Assembly: GCF_003955685.1 (NCBI RefSeq)
Contig: NZ_RXHJ01000017.1
Coordinates: forward strand, 20,350-84,349
DNA length: 64,000 nucleotides
Reading direction: 5' to 3'
From: Corynebacterium hylobatis
GTDB lineage: Bacteria > Actinomycetota > Actinomycetes > Mycobacteriales > Mycobacteriaceae
The position numbers were made by a program, and so were the translations under genes. Positions 47,704 to 57,200 of the stretch are shown here, piece after piece. The notes beneath the pieces are model-generated. The model did not search any database. It had not been told where the DNA came from and saw only the letters and a list, made by a program, of their open reading frames with translations. How positions within the stretch are numbered: the stretch's first letter is position 1; each line of letters begins with the position of its first letter.

Positions 47704-48273
47704 ATGCCCAAGATCGCCATCGTCACCACCACCGCCCGCCGTGGCCGCCAGAGCCTCAACGTGGCCAGGTGGATCCGGCAGGAGGCTGTCGGGCGGGGCG
47801 ACGCGGACTACGAGATCATCAACATCTCCGAACTCGAGCTGCCGGTCTGGGACGAGGCCACCCCGCCGGCGATGAAACGGTACGGGGAGAAGATCACGAA
47901 ACGGTGGTCCACCACCATCGACCGCTACGACGGTTTCGTGTTCATCGCCTCGGAGCGCCATCCCTCCATCCCGGGTGCCCTGAAGAACGCCCTGCACCAC
48001 CTCTCCCCCGAGTTCCACGACAAGGCTGCCGGCTTCGTCTCCTACGGATCGTCCGGTGGCGCCGAAGCTGTCGAGCACCTGCGCGCCACCCTCGCCGGGA
48101 TGCAGATGGCGCATGTCCACGAGCCGGTGGCCATGTCTCTGTTCACGGACTTCCGCAACGACGGCGACTTCGCCCCCACCCGCTCCTCCGGCAACAGGCT
48201 CCACGGAATGCTGGATGAGCTCCTGACCCGGACCCGGGCCCTGGAGGGTGCCCGCGAGAAGGTCAGCGCCTGA
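47704..48273 (+). CDS. NADPH-dependent FMN reductase family flavoprotein
   Basis: 189 residues of the flavodoxin-like reductase fold: IAIVTTTARRGRQSLNVARWI at the phosphate site, YDGFVFIASERHPSIPGALKNALHHL around FMN, and FVSYGSSGGAEAVEHLR. These enzymes reduce FMN or quinones with NADPH. The usual GSxRxxS phosphate loop is changed to TTARRGRQS. Preceded by an unusually strong promoter and Shine-Dalgarno. Physiological substrate unknown. Confidence 0.88.
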   Translation: MPKIAIVTTTARRGRQSLNVARWIRQEAVGRGDADYEIINISELELPVWDEATPPAMKRYGEKITKRWSTTIDRYDGFVFIASERHPSIPGALKNALHHLSPEFHDKAAGFVSYGSSGGAEAVEHLRATLAGMQMAHVHEPVAMSLFTDFRNDGDFAPTRSSGNRLHGMLDELLTRTRALEGAREKVSA

Positions 48274-48315
48274 TCCGGCCGATGACAGCGCCCAGGCAAC
48301 CGGAATTCCGGGAAC

Positions 48316-48345
48316 GGGAACAAAATTGGACGTTGGAGCGTTGAA
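48316..48345 (+). promoter_or_regulatory. SigH/SigE-type promoter of sigB
   Basis: GGGAAC at 48316-48321 and CGTTGAA at 48339-48345 are 17 bp apart, which fits the ECF-type promoter recognised by SigH in Corynebacterium. GGGAAC is duplicated directly upstream (48310-48315). The leader to the ATG is about 30 nt and contains AGGAGG. Confidence 0.7.
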
Positions 48346-48378
48346 TCTTTAAGACCAGCGACAATAGGAGGCCTCCTT

Positions 48379-49368
48379 ATGACAAACCCTTCCCTGCAGG
48401 AATCAGGCATAGAGACCACCGACCGCGGCAGCCGACGAGGTCAGACCAATGACAACCCGTCGGCCGACCTGGTGCGTGTCTATCTCAACGGCATCGGCCG
48501 CACGGCCCTGCTGAACGCTGAGGAGGAGGTGGACCTCGCCCAGCGGATCGAGGTGGGGCTCTATGCCACCCACCTGCTCCAGCAGTCCGAGAAACCGCTG
48601 ACGCGTGCCATGAAACGCGACCTGAAGGTGCTGGCCAAGGACGGCAACAAGGCCCGCGCCCACCTGCTGGAGGCCAACCTCCGTCTGGTGGTCTCCCTGG
48701 CCAAGCGTTACACCGGCCGCGGCATGCCGCTGCTGGATCTGATCCAGGAGGGCAACCTCGGACTGATCCGCGCAATGGAGAAGTTCGACTACGCCAAGGG
48801 CTTCAAGTTCTCCACCTACGCCACGTGGTGGATCCGTCAGGCCATCACCCGCGGCATGGCGGACCAGTCGCGCACCATCCGGCTGCCCGTCCACCTCGTG
48901 GAACAGGTGAACAAGCTCTCACGCATCAAGCGTGAGCTCTACCAGCACCTGGGCCGCGAGGCGACGAATGAGGAACTGGCCGAGGAGTCCGGCATCGAGG
49001 AATCACGCATCGAGATGCTCCTGCGCCAGTCGCGTGATCCCGTGAGCCTGGACATGCCCGTCGGCGCCGACGAAGAGGCACCCCTGGGTGACTTCATTGA
49101 GGACGCCGAGGCCACCGACGCGGAATCCGCGGTCGTGGCCACCATGCGTCACTCCGATATCCGTGCGGTCCTGGGCACTCTCGAGGACCGCGAGCAGGAC
49201 GTCATCCGTCTGCGTTACGGCCTGGACGACGGTGTTCCGCGCACCCTCGACCAGATCGGCCGCCGCTTCGGCCTGTCGCGTGAGCGTGTGCGTCAGATCG
49301 AGCGAGAGGTGATGGGCAAGCTGCGGGACGGCCATCGCGCCGAACGTCTGCGGGAGTACGCTCTCTAG
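48379..49368 (+). CDS. sigB: Principal-like sigma factor SigB
   Basis: Non-essential sigma-70 factor for transition to stationary phase and stress. Regions 1.2 ([21 protein letters not shown]), 2 ([40 protein letters not shown]) and 4 ([18 protein letters not shown]) are as in SigA but the Lys-rich and acidic N-terminal extension is missing. 329 residues. It lies upstream of dtxR as in other Corynebacterium and Mycobacterium. Confidence 0.96.
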   Translation: MTNPSLQESGIETTDRGSRRGQTNDNPSADLVRVYLNGIGRTALLNAEEEVDLAQRIEVGLYATHLLQQSEKPLTRAMKRDLKVLAKDGNKARAHLLEANLRLVVSLAKRYTGRGMPLLDLIQEGNLGLIRAMEKFDYAKGFKFSTYATWWIRQAITRGMADQSRTIRLPVHLVEQVNKLSRIKRELYQHLGREATNEELAEESGIEESRIEMLLRQSRDPVSLDMPVGADEEAPLGDFIEDAEATDAESAVVATMRHSDIRAVLGTLEDREQDVIRLRYGLDDGVPRTLDQIGRRFGLSRERVRQIEREVMGKLRDGHRAERLREYAL

Positions 49369-49401
49369 GACCCTTCCGACACATTAGCCACACGCCACAC
49401 C

Positions 49402-49435
49402 GCCCTCCCGCTGAGCCGGGAGGGCAAATTTTTTC
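49402..49435 (+). terminator. Terminator of sigB
   Basis: Stem GCCCTCCCG/CGGGAGGGC with loop CTGAGC, followed by AAATTTTTTC, before the dtxR start. Confidence 0.92.
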
Positions 49436-49486
49436 GGGTAAGCTACTACCTATCACCGGGACATACTGCAGAAAGGTTCTCCTAAC

Positions 49487-50164
49487 GTGAGAGACTTGGT
49501 CGATACCACAGAGATGTATCTGCGGACCATCTACGAGCTCGAGGAAGAGGGGATTGTACCGCTGCGCGCCCGTATCGCAGAGCGACTCGAGCAGTCAGGC
49601 CCGACAGTCAGCCAGACGGTCGCCCGCATGGAGCGGGACAACCTCGTCATCGTCCGACCTGACCGCAGCCTCGAGATGACCCCGGAGGGCCGCGAGCTGG
49701 CCACCGCCGTCATGCGCAAGCACCGGCTCGCCGAGCGTCTGCTCACCGACATCCTCGGCCTGGACATCCACCAGGTCCACGACGAGGCCTGCCGCTGGGA
49801 GCACGTGATGAGCGAGGCCGTGGAACAGCGCGTTGTCGCCGTACTGGAGGACGCCACCCGCTCCCCCTTCGGCAACCCGATCCCGGGCCTGGACGAGCTC
49901 GGTGTCCCCGCCACCACCCTCGACCACGGCATCCGCGCCGTGGACCTGCCCGAGGCTCGACCGGTGGAGGCCCGGATCGTGCAGATCAACGAGATCCTGC
50001 AGGTGGACCTGCCGCAGTTCTCCGCCCTCCATGACGCCGGCATCATCGTCGGCACCACCGTCACCGTCACCAACAACAACGGCACCGTCACCCTCAGCAC
50101 GGGGGCCGCTGAGGTGGAGATCCACCCTGACCTGGCGCACGCGATCCGCGTCGAGATGGTCTAG
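49487..50164 (+). CDS. dtxR: Iron-dependent repressor DtxR
   Basis: Fe(II)-activated global repressor of iron uptake. The N-terminal winged helix ([39 protein letters not shown] is as in C. diphtheriae) and all metal ligands are in place: M10, H79, E83, H98, C102, E105 and H106. The SH3-like C-terminal domain is present. GTG at 49487, 225 residues. Upstream is the sigB terminator and downstream galE, an order shared in Corynebacterium. Confidence 0.97.
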   Translation: MRDLVDTTEMYLRTIYELEEEGIVPLRARIAERLEQSGPTVSQTVARMERDNLVIVRPDRSLEMTPEGRELATAVMRKHRLAERLLTDILGLDIHQVHDEACRWEHVMSEAVEQRVVAVLEDATRSPFGNPIPGLDELGVPATTLDHGIRAVDLPEARPVEARIVQINEILQVDLPQFSALHDAGIIVGTTVTVTNNNGTVTLSTGAAEVEIHPDLAHAIRVEMV

Positions 50165-50173
50165 GACACCACG

Positions 50174-51160
50174 ATGAAGCTTCTGGTCACCGGCGGAGCC
50201 GGATATGTGGGCAGCGTGTGTGCACAGGTACTCACCGAGGCCGGCCACGAGGTCGTGATCGTGGACAACTTCTCCACCGGCAACCCGGAGGCCGTGCCCG
50301 CCCGGGCCCGCCTGGTTGAGGGCGATGTGCGGGACGTGGCGGCGCAGGTGCTCGCCGAGGGGGGCTTCGACGGGGTCATCCACTTCGCAGCACGTTCCCT
50401 GGTCGGTGAGTCCATGGAGAAGCCGGAGGAGTACTGGCAGCACAACGTGGTGACCACGCTGACGCTGCTGGACGCCATGCGTGAGCACGGGGTGACCAAC
50501 CTGGTCTTCTCCTCCACCGCGGCCACCTACGGCGAGCCGGAGCAGGTCCCCATCACCGAGGACATGCCCACCGCACCGACCAACCCCTACGGCGCGACGA
50601 AGCTGGCGATCGACTACGCCATCACCTCCTACACACAGGCCCACGGTCTGGGGGCGACGAGCCTGCGCTACTTCAACGTGGCCGGGGCCTACGGTGCCAT
50701 CGGCGAGAACCGGGAGATCGAGACCCATCTCATCCCCCTGGTCCTGCAGGTCGCGCTTGGTCACCGGGAGAAGATCTTCATGTTCGGTGATGACTGGCCC
50801 ACCCCGGACGGCACCGCAGTGCGTGACTACATCCATATCCGCGACCTGGCCGACGCCCATGTCCTGGCCCTGGAGTCCAATGAACCGGGCACGCACCGGA
50901 TCTACAACCTGGGTTCCGGTGACGGCTATTCAGTGAAGCAGGTGGTGGAGATGTGCCGGAAGGTCACCGGGCACCCCATCCCCGCCGAGGTGGCCCCGCG
51001 CCGCGCCGGCGATCCGGCGGTACTCATCGCCTCCTCCACGAAGATCGGGGAGGAACTCGGGTGGAACCCCACCCGCACCGACCTGGAGACCATCGTCACC
51101 GATGCCTGGGCCTTCACCAGCCAGCTCGGCGAGAAGGCCTGGTCAGCGAAGAAACACTGA
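50174..51160 (+). CDS. galE: UDP-glucose 4-epimerase
   Basis: NAD-dependent epimerase converting UDP-glucose and UDP-galactose, the latter needed for arabinogalactan. N-terminal [10 protein letters not shown], the catalytic S/T in [10 protein letters not shown] and the Y139-x3-K143 pair (NPYGATK) are visible. 328 residues. Starts 9 nt after dtxR, so it may be co-transcribed with it. Confidence 0.95.
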   Translation: MKLLVTGGAGYVGSVCAQVLTEAGHEVVIVDNFSTGNPEAVPARARLVEGDVRDVAAQVLAEGGFDGVIHFAARSLVGESMEKPEEYWQHNVVTTLTLLDAMREHGVTNLVFSSTAATYGEPEQVPITEDMPTAPTNPYGATKLAIDYAITSYTQAHGLGATSLRYFNVAGAYGAIGENREIETHLIPLVLQVALGHREKIFMFGDDWPTPDGTAVRDYIHIRDLADAHVLALESNEPGTHRIYNLGSGDGYSVKQVVEMCRKVTGHPIPAEVAPRRAGDPAVLIASSTKIGEELGWNPTRTDLETIVTDAWAFTSQLGEKAWSAKKH

Positions 51161-51178
51161 GCGGGACAGGTCAATACC

Positions 51179-52285
51179 TCAGGCGGCCTCCACCCCCAGC
51201 TGCGGGGTGATGCCGTGTGCGGTGCGCACGATGACGGAACCCTGCCGGACCGCCGCCAGGAGTTCGTCGAAGGCACCGGCGCGGCAGGCGTCGAGAAGCA
51301 ACCGCGTCAGTGAGTGCCGCGGGTCCTCGACCAGGACCGCGGACAGAGCCGGAATTGCGCGCATGGAGAGCTTCAGTTCCAGGGCGCACAGGGCGTGGAG
51401 AGCTAGCGCATTGAAGCGCACCGGTCCGCCGAAGGTGCGGGCGACGGCCAGCAGGAGGTCTGCCGCCGGGGAAGGCCGGCGCAGGACGTCTTCGACGACG
51501 ATGTCGCGCATGGTGGCGTTGCCGAGCGCCGCCCCCATGGTCAACAGGGTCTCCTCGTCCGCCATGAGATCGGCGACGGTGAGGTCCTGTTCCTCAATCT
51601 CCGTGAGCAGGAGCGCGATATCGCCGGAGAGCGCCGCGAAGCTGCCCCACGTGCGCTCCTCCCCCTGCTCCAGCGCGCGCAGCAGTTCCCTGGAATAACG
51701 GTGGGCGAATTCGCTGAGCTGCTCGCATTCCACCGGGCTGAAGGAGGGGTTGAAACGGGCGAACTGCTCGAAGGTCTCCTCCCGGTTCAGGTCAGGGAGC
51801 ATGCCGTGCTCCAGCAGCGCCCCCATCGACTGGGCCTGGGCGACCGGGGCGATGACATCGTCGAGCCACGCCTCCGACCAGCCCTCCTCGCCCGGCTCCG
51901 GGACCGGTCCGAAGGCCAGCTGCACGGGTTCACCGGTGAGGATCTCCCCGGCGATCCAGCAGGCGTGGATGTCCATGATCCCGGTGCGCACCATCGTCAG
52001 TAGCGTGTCCACGACCTCCCCCACCTCCTCCTCGTCCCGGTCGGTGACCACGAAGGCGAAGACCAGTTCCCCGCCGGATTCGTCAATGGTGCGGGTGATG
52101 TCGGGCAGGTGGCGCATGTCGTCGATGTCCAGCCGGATGACGGGGCCGAGCCGGAAGCGGCCGGCGGTGCCGGTGCAGTCGAAGGCGGCGAAGATGACGG
52201 AGTCGTGGGGGTAGAAGCCGAGGATGCCCGGCAGGTTGGCGGCGAGTTGTCCTGGTGAGGTGAGCGCTGTCATGACTCCGACCAT
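51179..52285 (-). CDS. DUF4192 protein
   Basis: 368-residue actinobacterial protein with the DUF4192 start TALTSPGQLAANLPGILGFYPHDSVIF and no membrane helices. Function unknown. The ATG at 52285 or the internal ATG at 52273 are possible starts; neither has a good Shine-Dalgarno. It converges on galE with an 18-nt gap. Confidence 0.85.
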   Translation of the reverse strand: MVGVMTALTSPGQLAANLPGILGFYPHDSVIFAAFDCTGTAGRFRLGPVIRLDIDDMRHLPDITRTIDESGGELVFAFVVTDRDEEEVGEVVDTLLTMVRTGIMDIHACWIAGEILTGEPVQLAFGPVPEPGEEGWSEAWLDDVIAPVAQAQSMGALLEHGMLPDLNREETFEQFARFNPSFSPVECEQLSEFAHRYSRELLRALEQGEERTWGSFAALSGDIALLLTEIEEQDLTVADLMADEETLLTMGAALGNATMRDIVVEDVLRRPSPAADLLLAVARTFGGPVRFNALALHALCALELKLSMRAIPALSAVLVEDPRHSLTRLLLDACRAGAFDELLAAVRQGSVIVRTAHGITPQLGVEAA

Positions 52286-52418
52286 CCCGCACACCCGGCG
52301 CAGTCGCGAGCGTGGACCGTGTTGGTGCGCACTCGTGCCTGTGAGTGGCCGGGGGTTGTCCACAACCGAGCACGCTCCCGGTGGCGGTTCCCTGAATGAA
52401 CCGGAAAGATGGTGCGGT

Positions 52419-52424
52419 TAGACT
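52419..52424 (+). promoter_or_regulatory. -10 box of the PAC2 leader
   Basis: TAGACT is 7 nt before an ATG at 52432, the spacing of a leaderless transcript. It lies in the 243-nt gap upstream of the PAC2 gene. Confidence 0.45.
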
Positions 52425-52431
52425 GGTGGGA

Positions 52432-52458
52432 ATGATCCGCACCGGCGACCGGGATTAA
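52432..52458 (+). CDS. Possible 8-residue leaderless leader peptide
   Basis: ATG at 52432 opens MIRTGDRD then TAA. It sits exactly at the expected transcription start and its second half forms one arm of a GC-rich hairpin (52441-52453 with 52462-52474, 11 of 13 pairs). It precedes the PAC2 gene start by 70 nt. It could control translation or termination ahead of that gene, but the reading depends on the promoter guess. Confidence 0.3.
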   Translation: MIRTGDRD

Positions 52459-52528
52459 TGTCCGGGTCGGCGGTGTTGCACAATGTGTTACCCGAATCTG
52501 TGAAGATCAGCGAAGGAGGATGATGGGT

Positions 52529-53638
52529 ATGCCGGACAATGAACGCCGCATGTACGACCTTGAATACCCGGCACCGGAGGTGGTCTCGGACTCAACCAAT
52601 GGGCCGACTCTCATCGTCGCCCTGCAGGGTTATGCGGATGCCGGACACGCGGTGGAATCCAGCGCCGACCACCTGCTGGCGGCACTCGACTCCCGCCCGG
52701 TGGCGTCCTTCAACAACGATGAGTTGATCGACTACCGCTCGCGCCGCCCGGCAGTGACGATGGACAACCACCGCATCACCGGGATGGAGCACATCAACCT
52801 GGGTATCCGGGTGCTGCGGGATACGGAGGGGCGTTCCTTCCTGCTGCTCTCCGGTCCGGAGCCCGACCTGCGGTGGGAGGCGTTCACCGAGGCGGTGGCC
52901 GATCTGGCGGAGAAGTTCGGTGTGGAAAACACCATCTGCCTCTACTCCGCCCCGATGGCGGTACCGCACACCCGTCCGCTGATGGTCTCCGCGCACAGCA
53001 ACACCCCCGCGCTGATCAACTCGATGTTCACCTATGACTCGAAGGTGGTGCTGCCGGGTTCGGCCTCCATGATGGTCGAGCGCGCGCTGCACAAACGCGG
53101 CAGCAACGTCGCCGGTTTCACCGCGCACGTGCCGCACTATCTGGCCTCCTCCCCTTATCCGGCCGCCACCCATGAGCTTCTCGACGCCGTGGCGCGCGCC
53201 AGCGGCCTGGCCTTCCCGCTGCGCGCTCTCGAGCACGACATGACGCGGGTCGCGGGCCAGCTGGCTGAGCAGGTCAACGACTCCTCCGAGATCCAGCAGG
53301 TGGTCCACCACCTGGAGAACCAGTACGACGAGGAGCTGGAGCGCTACCGCGCCAACCATCCGAAGGCGATGCTGCCCGGGGAGCACGACATGCCCTCCGG
53401 TGAGGAGATCGGCGAGGAGTTCGAGCGTTTCCTCGCGGCCCTGGACTCCACCGAGGAGGACAACGCCACCGAGGAGGTCGGTGGCCCGCAGGAACTGCCG
53501 ACGGAAGATGAGCAGGACGACGTCTACCCCGAGGATCTCCCGGACGCCGACTCCGCCGGCCATAAGGACGACCCCGAGGACATCCATCCGGAGGATCTGC
53601 CGGACGCCGAGGGCAAGGAACTCGACGACGACCAGTAA
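52529..53638 (+). CDS. PAC2-family protein
   Basis: 369 residues, PAC2 domain with PTLIVALQGYADAGHAVESSADHLL, typical of proteasome assembly chaperone 2-like proteins (Rv2714 in M. tuberculosis). The C-terminus carries an acidic tail with a repeated PEDLPDA segment. No proteasome genes are in the window. AGGAGG at 52514 is 9 nt from ATG 52529, which I prefer over ATG 52520 and 52523. Function unknown. Confidence 0.87.
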   Translation: MPDNERRMYDLEYPAPEVVSDSTNGPTLIVALQGYADAGHAVESSADHLLAALDSRPVASFNNDELIDYRSRRPAVTMDNHRITGMEHINLGIRVLRDTEGRSFLLLSGPEPDLRWEAFTEAVADLAEKFGVENTICLYSAPMAVPHTRPLMVSAHSNTPALINSMFTYDSKVVLPGSASMMVERALHKRGSNVAGFTAHVPHYLASSPYPAATHELLDAVARASGLAFPLRALEHDMTRVAGQLAEQVNDSSEIQQVVHHLENQYDEELERYRANHPKAMLPGEHDMPSGEEIGEEFERFLAALDSTEEDNATEEVGGPQELPTEDEQDDVYPEDLPDADSAGHKDDPEDIHPEDLPDAEGKELDDDQ

Positions 53639-53647
53639 GCAGCAGGC

Positions 53648-53664
53648 TAGGGTGGGTAAGTGTG
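53648..53664 (+). promoter_or_regulatory. Leaderless promoter of the helicase gene
   Basis: TAGGGT at 53648-53653 is 8 nt before the GTG at 53662 with no Shine-Dalgarno sequence. Confidence 0.4.
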
Positions 53665-56208
53665 AATCTCGCCCAGATGCTGCCTGACCTGTCCGACGTC
53701 CCCGAGTCGCTGCTCGATGAATCCATCTTCGACAGCTTCCTGGCCTGGACCCGATCGCGTGGGATCGAGCTCTACCCCGCGCAGGAGGAGGCCGCCCTGG
53801 GGATCCTGGCCGGGGACAACGTCATCCTGGCCACCCCGACAGGCTCGGGCAAGTCGATGGTGGCCAACGCGGCGCACTTCATCGCCATGGCCCGTGGGCA
53901 GCGTTCCTTCTACACCGCCCCCATCAAGGCGCTGGTGAGCGAGAAATTCTTCGCCCTGTGCGAGATCTTCGGCCCGGAGAACGTCGGCATGATGACCGGT
54001 GACGCCACCGTCAACGGCAGGGCCCCCATCATTGCCGCCACCGCAGAGATCGTGGCCAACATCGCGCTGCGCGACGGGGCGGCCGCCGCCATCGACCAGG
54101 TGGTCATGGACGAGTTCCACTACTACTCCGATCCGGAGCGCGGCTGGGCCTGGCAGGTGCCGCTGCTGGAGCTGCCGAAGGCGCAGTTCCTGCTCATGTC
54201 CGCCACCCTCGGTGACACCGCCTCCCTGGAGCAGGACCTCACGGAACGCACGGGACGCACCACCAACCTGGTCGCCGGCACCACCCGCCCGGTGCCGCTG
54301 GACTTCTCCTACGTCTACACCCCGGTCCACGAGACGATCGAGGAGCTGCTCGAGGGCGGTAAGGCCCCGATCTACGTGGTGCACTTCTCCCAGCGGGAGG
54401 CCACCGAACGTGCCCAGGCGCTGACCAGCCTGAAGATCATCGACGACGAGACGAAAGAGAAGATCGTCGCCGAGATCGGTGCCTTCCGCTTCACCACCAC
54501 CTACGGTAAACAGCTCTCCCGGCTGCTGCGCCGGGGCATCGGTGTGCACCACGCGGGCATGCTGCCCAAATACCGCCGTCTGGTCGAGCGCCTCTCCCAG
54601 ACCGGCCTGCTCAAGGTCATCTGCGGCACCGACACCCTCGGCGTGGGCATCAACGTGCCCATCCGCACGGTGCTGATGACCGGGCTGGCGAAATTCGACG
54701 GCACCCGCCAGCGCATCCTGAAATCGCGTGAGTTCCACCAGATCGCCGGCCGCGCGGGGCGCGCGGGCTATGACACGGAGGGCACCGTCGTGGTGGAGGC
54801 TCCGGAGCACGAGATCGAGAACTGGCGGCTGCGCGAGCGTGCCGGCACCGACCCGAAGAAGCTGAAGAAGCTGCGCCTGAAGTCCGTGCGCGAGGGTGAG
54901 GTCACCTGGTCGGAGAAGACCTATGAGCGGCTGACCGTGGCGGAGCCGGAGCCGATGAGCTCCCAGTTCCGTATGACCAACTCCATGCTGCTCAACGTCA
55001 TCGCCCGGCCGGGCAACGGTTATGAGCACCTGAAGCACCTGCTGCGCACCAACCATGACACCCGGGCCAAGCAGAACCGTGACATCCTCCACACCCTGGA
55101 GCTGTTCAAGGGGCTGCTCAACGCGGGCATCGTGGTCAAGGCGGCGGACGGCACCGACGAGGAGGGCCGCCCCTACCACCTCACGCAGGAGCTGCAGCGC
55201 GACTTCGCGCTCAACCAGCCACTGTCCCCCTTCGCGCTGGCGGCGCTGACCCTGCTGGACAAGGAATCCGATTCCTACACCCTCGACGTGATCTCCACCT
55301 TCGAGGCGATCCTGGATGATCCCCGCCCCCTGCTGCAGGCCCAGCAGAAGCAGGCCCGCGGCGAGGAGATCGCGGCACTGAAGGCCGAGGGGGTGGACTA
55401 CACGGAGCGCATGGCCATCGTAGAGGACATCACCTGGCCGAAGCCGCTGGAGGAGGAGCTCGAGGATGCCTACGACACCTTCGCCGAGGGGCATCCCTGG
55501 GCCAAGGAGTTCGAGCTCTCCCCGAAGTCGGTGGTGCGCGACATGATCGAGCACGCCATGACCTTCTCGGATCTGATCGCCACCTACGGGCTGGCGCGTT
55601 CCGAGGGCGTGGTGCTGCGCTACCTCACCGATGCCTGGCGTACGCTGCGCCAGTCCGTGCCCCTGGAGGCTCTCACCGATGAGCTGGAGGACGTCATCGA
55701 GTGGCTCGGTGAGCTCATCCGCCAGGTGGACAGCTCACTGATCGACGAATGGGCCCAGATGGGTGATGAGGACACCCCCATCTCCAAGGAGGACCTGGAG
55801 CGCGAGCTCGCCTTCGGTCTGGAGGACCCCACCGCGCTCACCGCGAACAAGAGGGCCTTCACCATCATGGTGCGCAACCTCATGTTCCGCCTCGTGGAGC
55901 TCTTCGCCTGGGAGAAGGAGGACCGTCTCTCCGAGCTACTCGAGTACCTGGAGCGCGACGCGAAGCCCGACTGGGGTGCCGAGCTCGACGCCTATTTCGA
56001 CGAGTACGCCGACCTGGACACGGGTGCCGATGCCCGCAGCAACGAGTACTTCTCCCTCAAGCAGGAGGGCCGGGAGTGGACCGCCCGTCAGCTGATCAAG
56101 GACCCGGAGGGCGACAACTCCTTCCAGCTGCTCGCCGTCGTCGACCTCAACGCCTCCGACGAGGCCGGCGAGGTGCGCCTGGCCTCGCTGGAGATGGTCC
56201 GTAACTAA
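53662..56208 (+). CDS. helY: Ski2/Mtr4-like RNA helicase HelY
   Basis: 848-residue superfamily II helicase. Motif I is ATPTGSGKSMVA, motif II VVMDEFHYY, motif III LMSATLGD, then VVHFSQREATER, GIGVHHAGMLP, GTDTLGVGINVP and the last motif HQIAGRAGRAGYDTEG. A long C-terminal helical region (Ski2 type) follows. It probably unwinds structured RNA for degradation. GTG at 53662. The stop overlaps the converging MerR-HEAT gene by 4 nt. Confidence 0.93.
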   Translation: MNLAQMLPDLSDVPESLLDESIFDSFLAWTRSRGIELYPAQEEAALGILAGDNVILATPTGSGKSMVANAAHFIAMARGQRSFYTAPIKALVSEKFFALCEIFGPENVGMMTGDATVNGRAPIIAATAEIVANIALRDGAAAAIDQVVMDEFHYYSDPERGWAWQVPLLELPKAQFLLMSATLGDTASLEQDLTERTGRTTNLVAGTTRPVPLDFSYVYTPVHETIEELLEGGKAPIYVVHFSQREATERAQALTSLKIIDDETKEKIVAEIGAFRFTTTYGKQLSRLLRRGIGVHHAGMLPKYRRLVERLSQTGLLKVICGTDTLGVGINVPIRTVLMTGLAKFDGTRQRILKSREFHQIAGRAGRAGYDTEGTVVVEAPEHEIENWRLRERAGTDPKKLKKLRLKSVREGEVTWSEKTYERLTVAEPEPMSSQFRMTNSMLLNVIARPGNGYEHLKHLLRTNHDTRAKQNRDILHTLELFKGLLNAGIVVKAADGTDEEGRPYHLTQELQRDFALNQPLSPFALAALTLLDKESDSYTLDVISTFEAILDDPRPLLQAQQKQARGEEIAALKAEGVDYTERMAIVEDITWPKPLEEELEDAYDTFAEGHPWAKEFELSPKSVVRDMIEHAMTFSDLIATYGLARSEGVVLRYLTDAWRTLRQSVPLEALTDELEDVIEWLGELIRQVDSSLIDEWAQMGDEDTPISKEDLERELAFGLEDPTALTANKRAFTIMVRNLMFRLVELFAWEKEDRLSELLEYLERDAKPDWGAELDAYFDEYADLDTGADARSNEYFSLKQEGREWTARQLIKDPEGDNSFQLLAVVDLNASDEAGEVRLASLEMVRN

Positions 56209-57200
56209 CCGTTGCCGTGCTCGCCGAGTATGTAGCGCGCGGTCCCCGCGACCACACGGTCTTCGTCGTCGATGAGCGCGGCCAGCAGCCGCCCTGACCG
56301 CGGGCCGGGGATCTCCGCGAGTGCCTGGACCAGGCGCAGGCGCGCCCCCGGGGTGGTGCCCGGCGCGGCGAGCAGCTCTTCCAGCTCGCCGACGACCTTC
56401 TCGTCCGCGGGGACCAGCTCACCCAGCAGTTCCGCGGCCTCCACGTCCAGCAGCCCCTCGACGATCATCCCCAGCAGCCGGGGCACCATCGCTTTACTCC
56501 CCCGCCGGCTGAGAGCCAGGATGGCACGGCTGCGGATGAGGTCATCGGCGTCGTCGACAAGCGTCTCCAGGAGCTTATCGACGTCCGCCCCCGCCATCCC
56601 CGTCAGCAGGTTCGCCGCGCGGCGGCGCACCCGGGGGTTCTGCGCCGCCAGCGCCTTGTGCAGCAGCCCGAGGTCAGTTGATCCTGAGCGTTCCAGCGCC
56701 CACTGCAGGGCACCGGCGACATCGTCGTTGTCCTCGCGGAGCAGGGCCTCGGTCAGGGCGGAACCCCGCGCGGAGGCCGGATCCAGGTGACCCAGTGCCG
56801 CCTGGTGCCGGACCGCGGGGTCCCCGGAACGCAGCTGCCGGAGCACGTCAATGACCTCCAGCAGTTCCGCTGTTGCCTCCGGTTGTTCCTTCCGGACCAG
56901 CTGCAGGCGGCGCAGCAGTTCCCGGTCCCGGTTGATCCGCTGTCTGGTCTCCGCGATGAGCCGGTCGATCATGGTGGGCAGGCCCCCGACCCCCTCGGCC
57001 AAAAGTTCCGCGATGTGGGCCAGGGGCAGACCGAGGGAGCGCAGGGCCTCCACCTGCAGGAGCTGGCGGAGGTCCTCCTCCGAGTAGTCGCGGTAGCCGC
57101 CGGAGGTGCGCGCATGGGGGCTGACCAGCCCCAGCTCCTCGTAGTGGCGGAGCATGCGCGCGCTGATCCCGGTGTGACGGGAGACCTCCCCGATGAGCAT
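56205..57200 (-). CDS. MerR-type regulator fused to HEAT repeats
   Basis: 331 residues. Residues 1-70 are a MerR winged helix (MLIGEVSRHTGISARMLRHYEELGLV, then SGGYRDYSEEDLRQL), followed by a coiled coil (about 80-115). Instead of a normal effector-binding tail the rest is HEAT-like alpha repeats (RRRAANLLTGMAGADVDKLLETLVDDADDLIRSRAILALSRRGSKAMVPRLLG). No metal-binding cysteines. Its start overlaps the stop of the next HEAT gene by 1 nt. Function unknown; regulation of the pair or binding of a protein partner is inferred. Confidence 0.82.
   Translation of the reverse strand: MLIGEVSRHTGISARMLRHYEELGLVSPHARTSGGYRDYSEEDLRQLLQVEALRSLGLPLAHIAELLAEGVGGLPTMIDRLIAETRQRINRDRELLRRLQLVRKEQPEATAELLEVIDVLRQLRSGDPAVRHQAALGHLDPASARGSALTEALLREDNDDVAGALQWALERSGSTDLGLLHKALAAQNPRVRRRAANLLTGMAGADVDKLLETLVDDADDLIRSRAILALSRRGSKAMVPRLLGMIVEGLLDVEAAELLGELVPADEKVVGELEELLAAPGTTPGARLRLVQALAEIPGPRSGRLLAALIDDEDRVVAGTARYILGEHGNG

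Noticed and set aside
53647..55554. 635-codon minus-strand frame opposite helY
   Set aside because: Shadow of the helicase.
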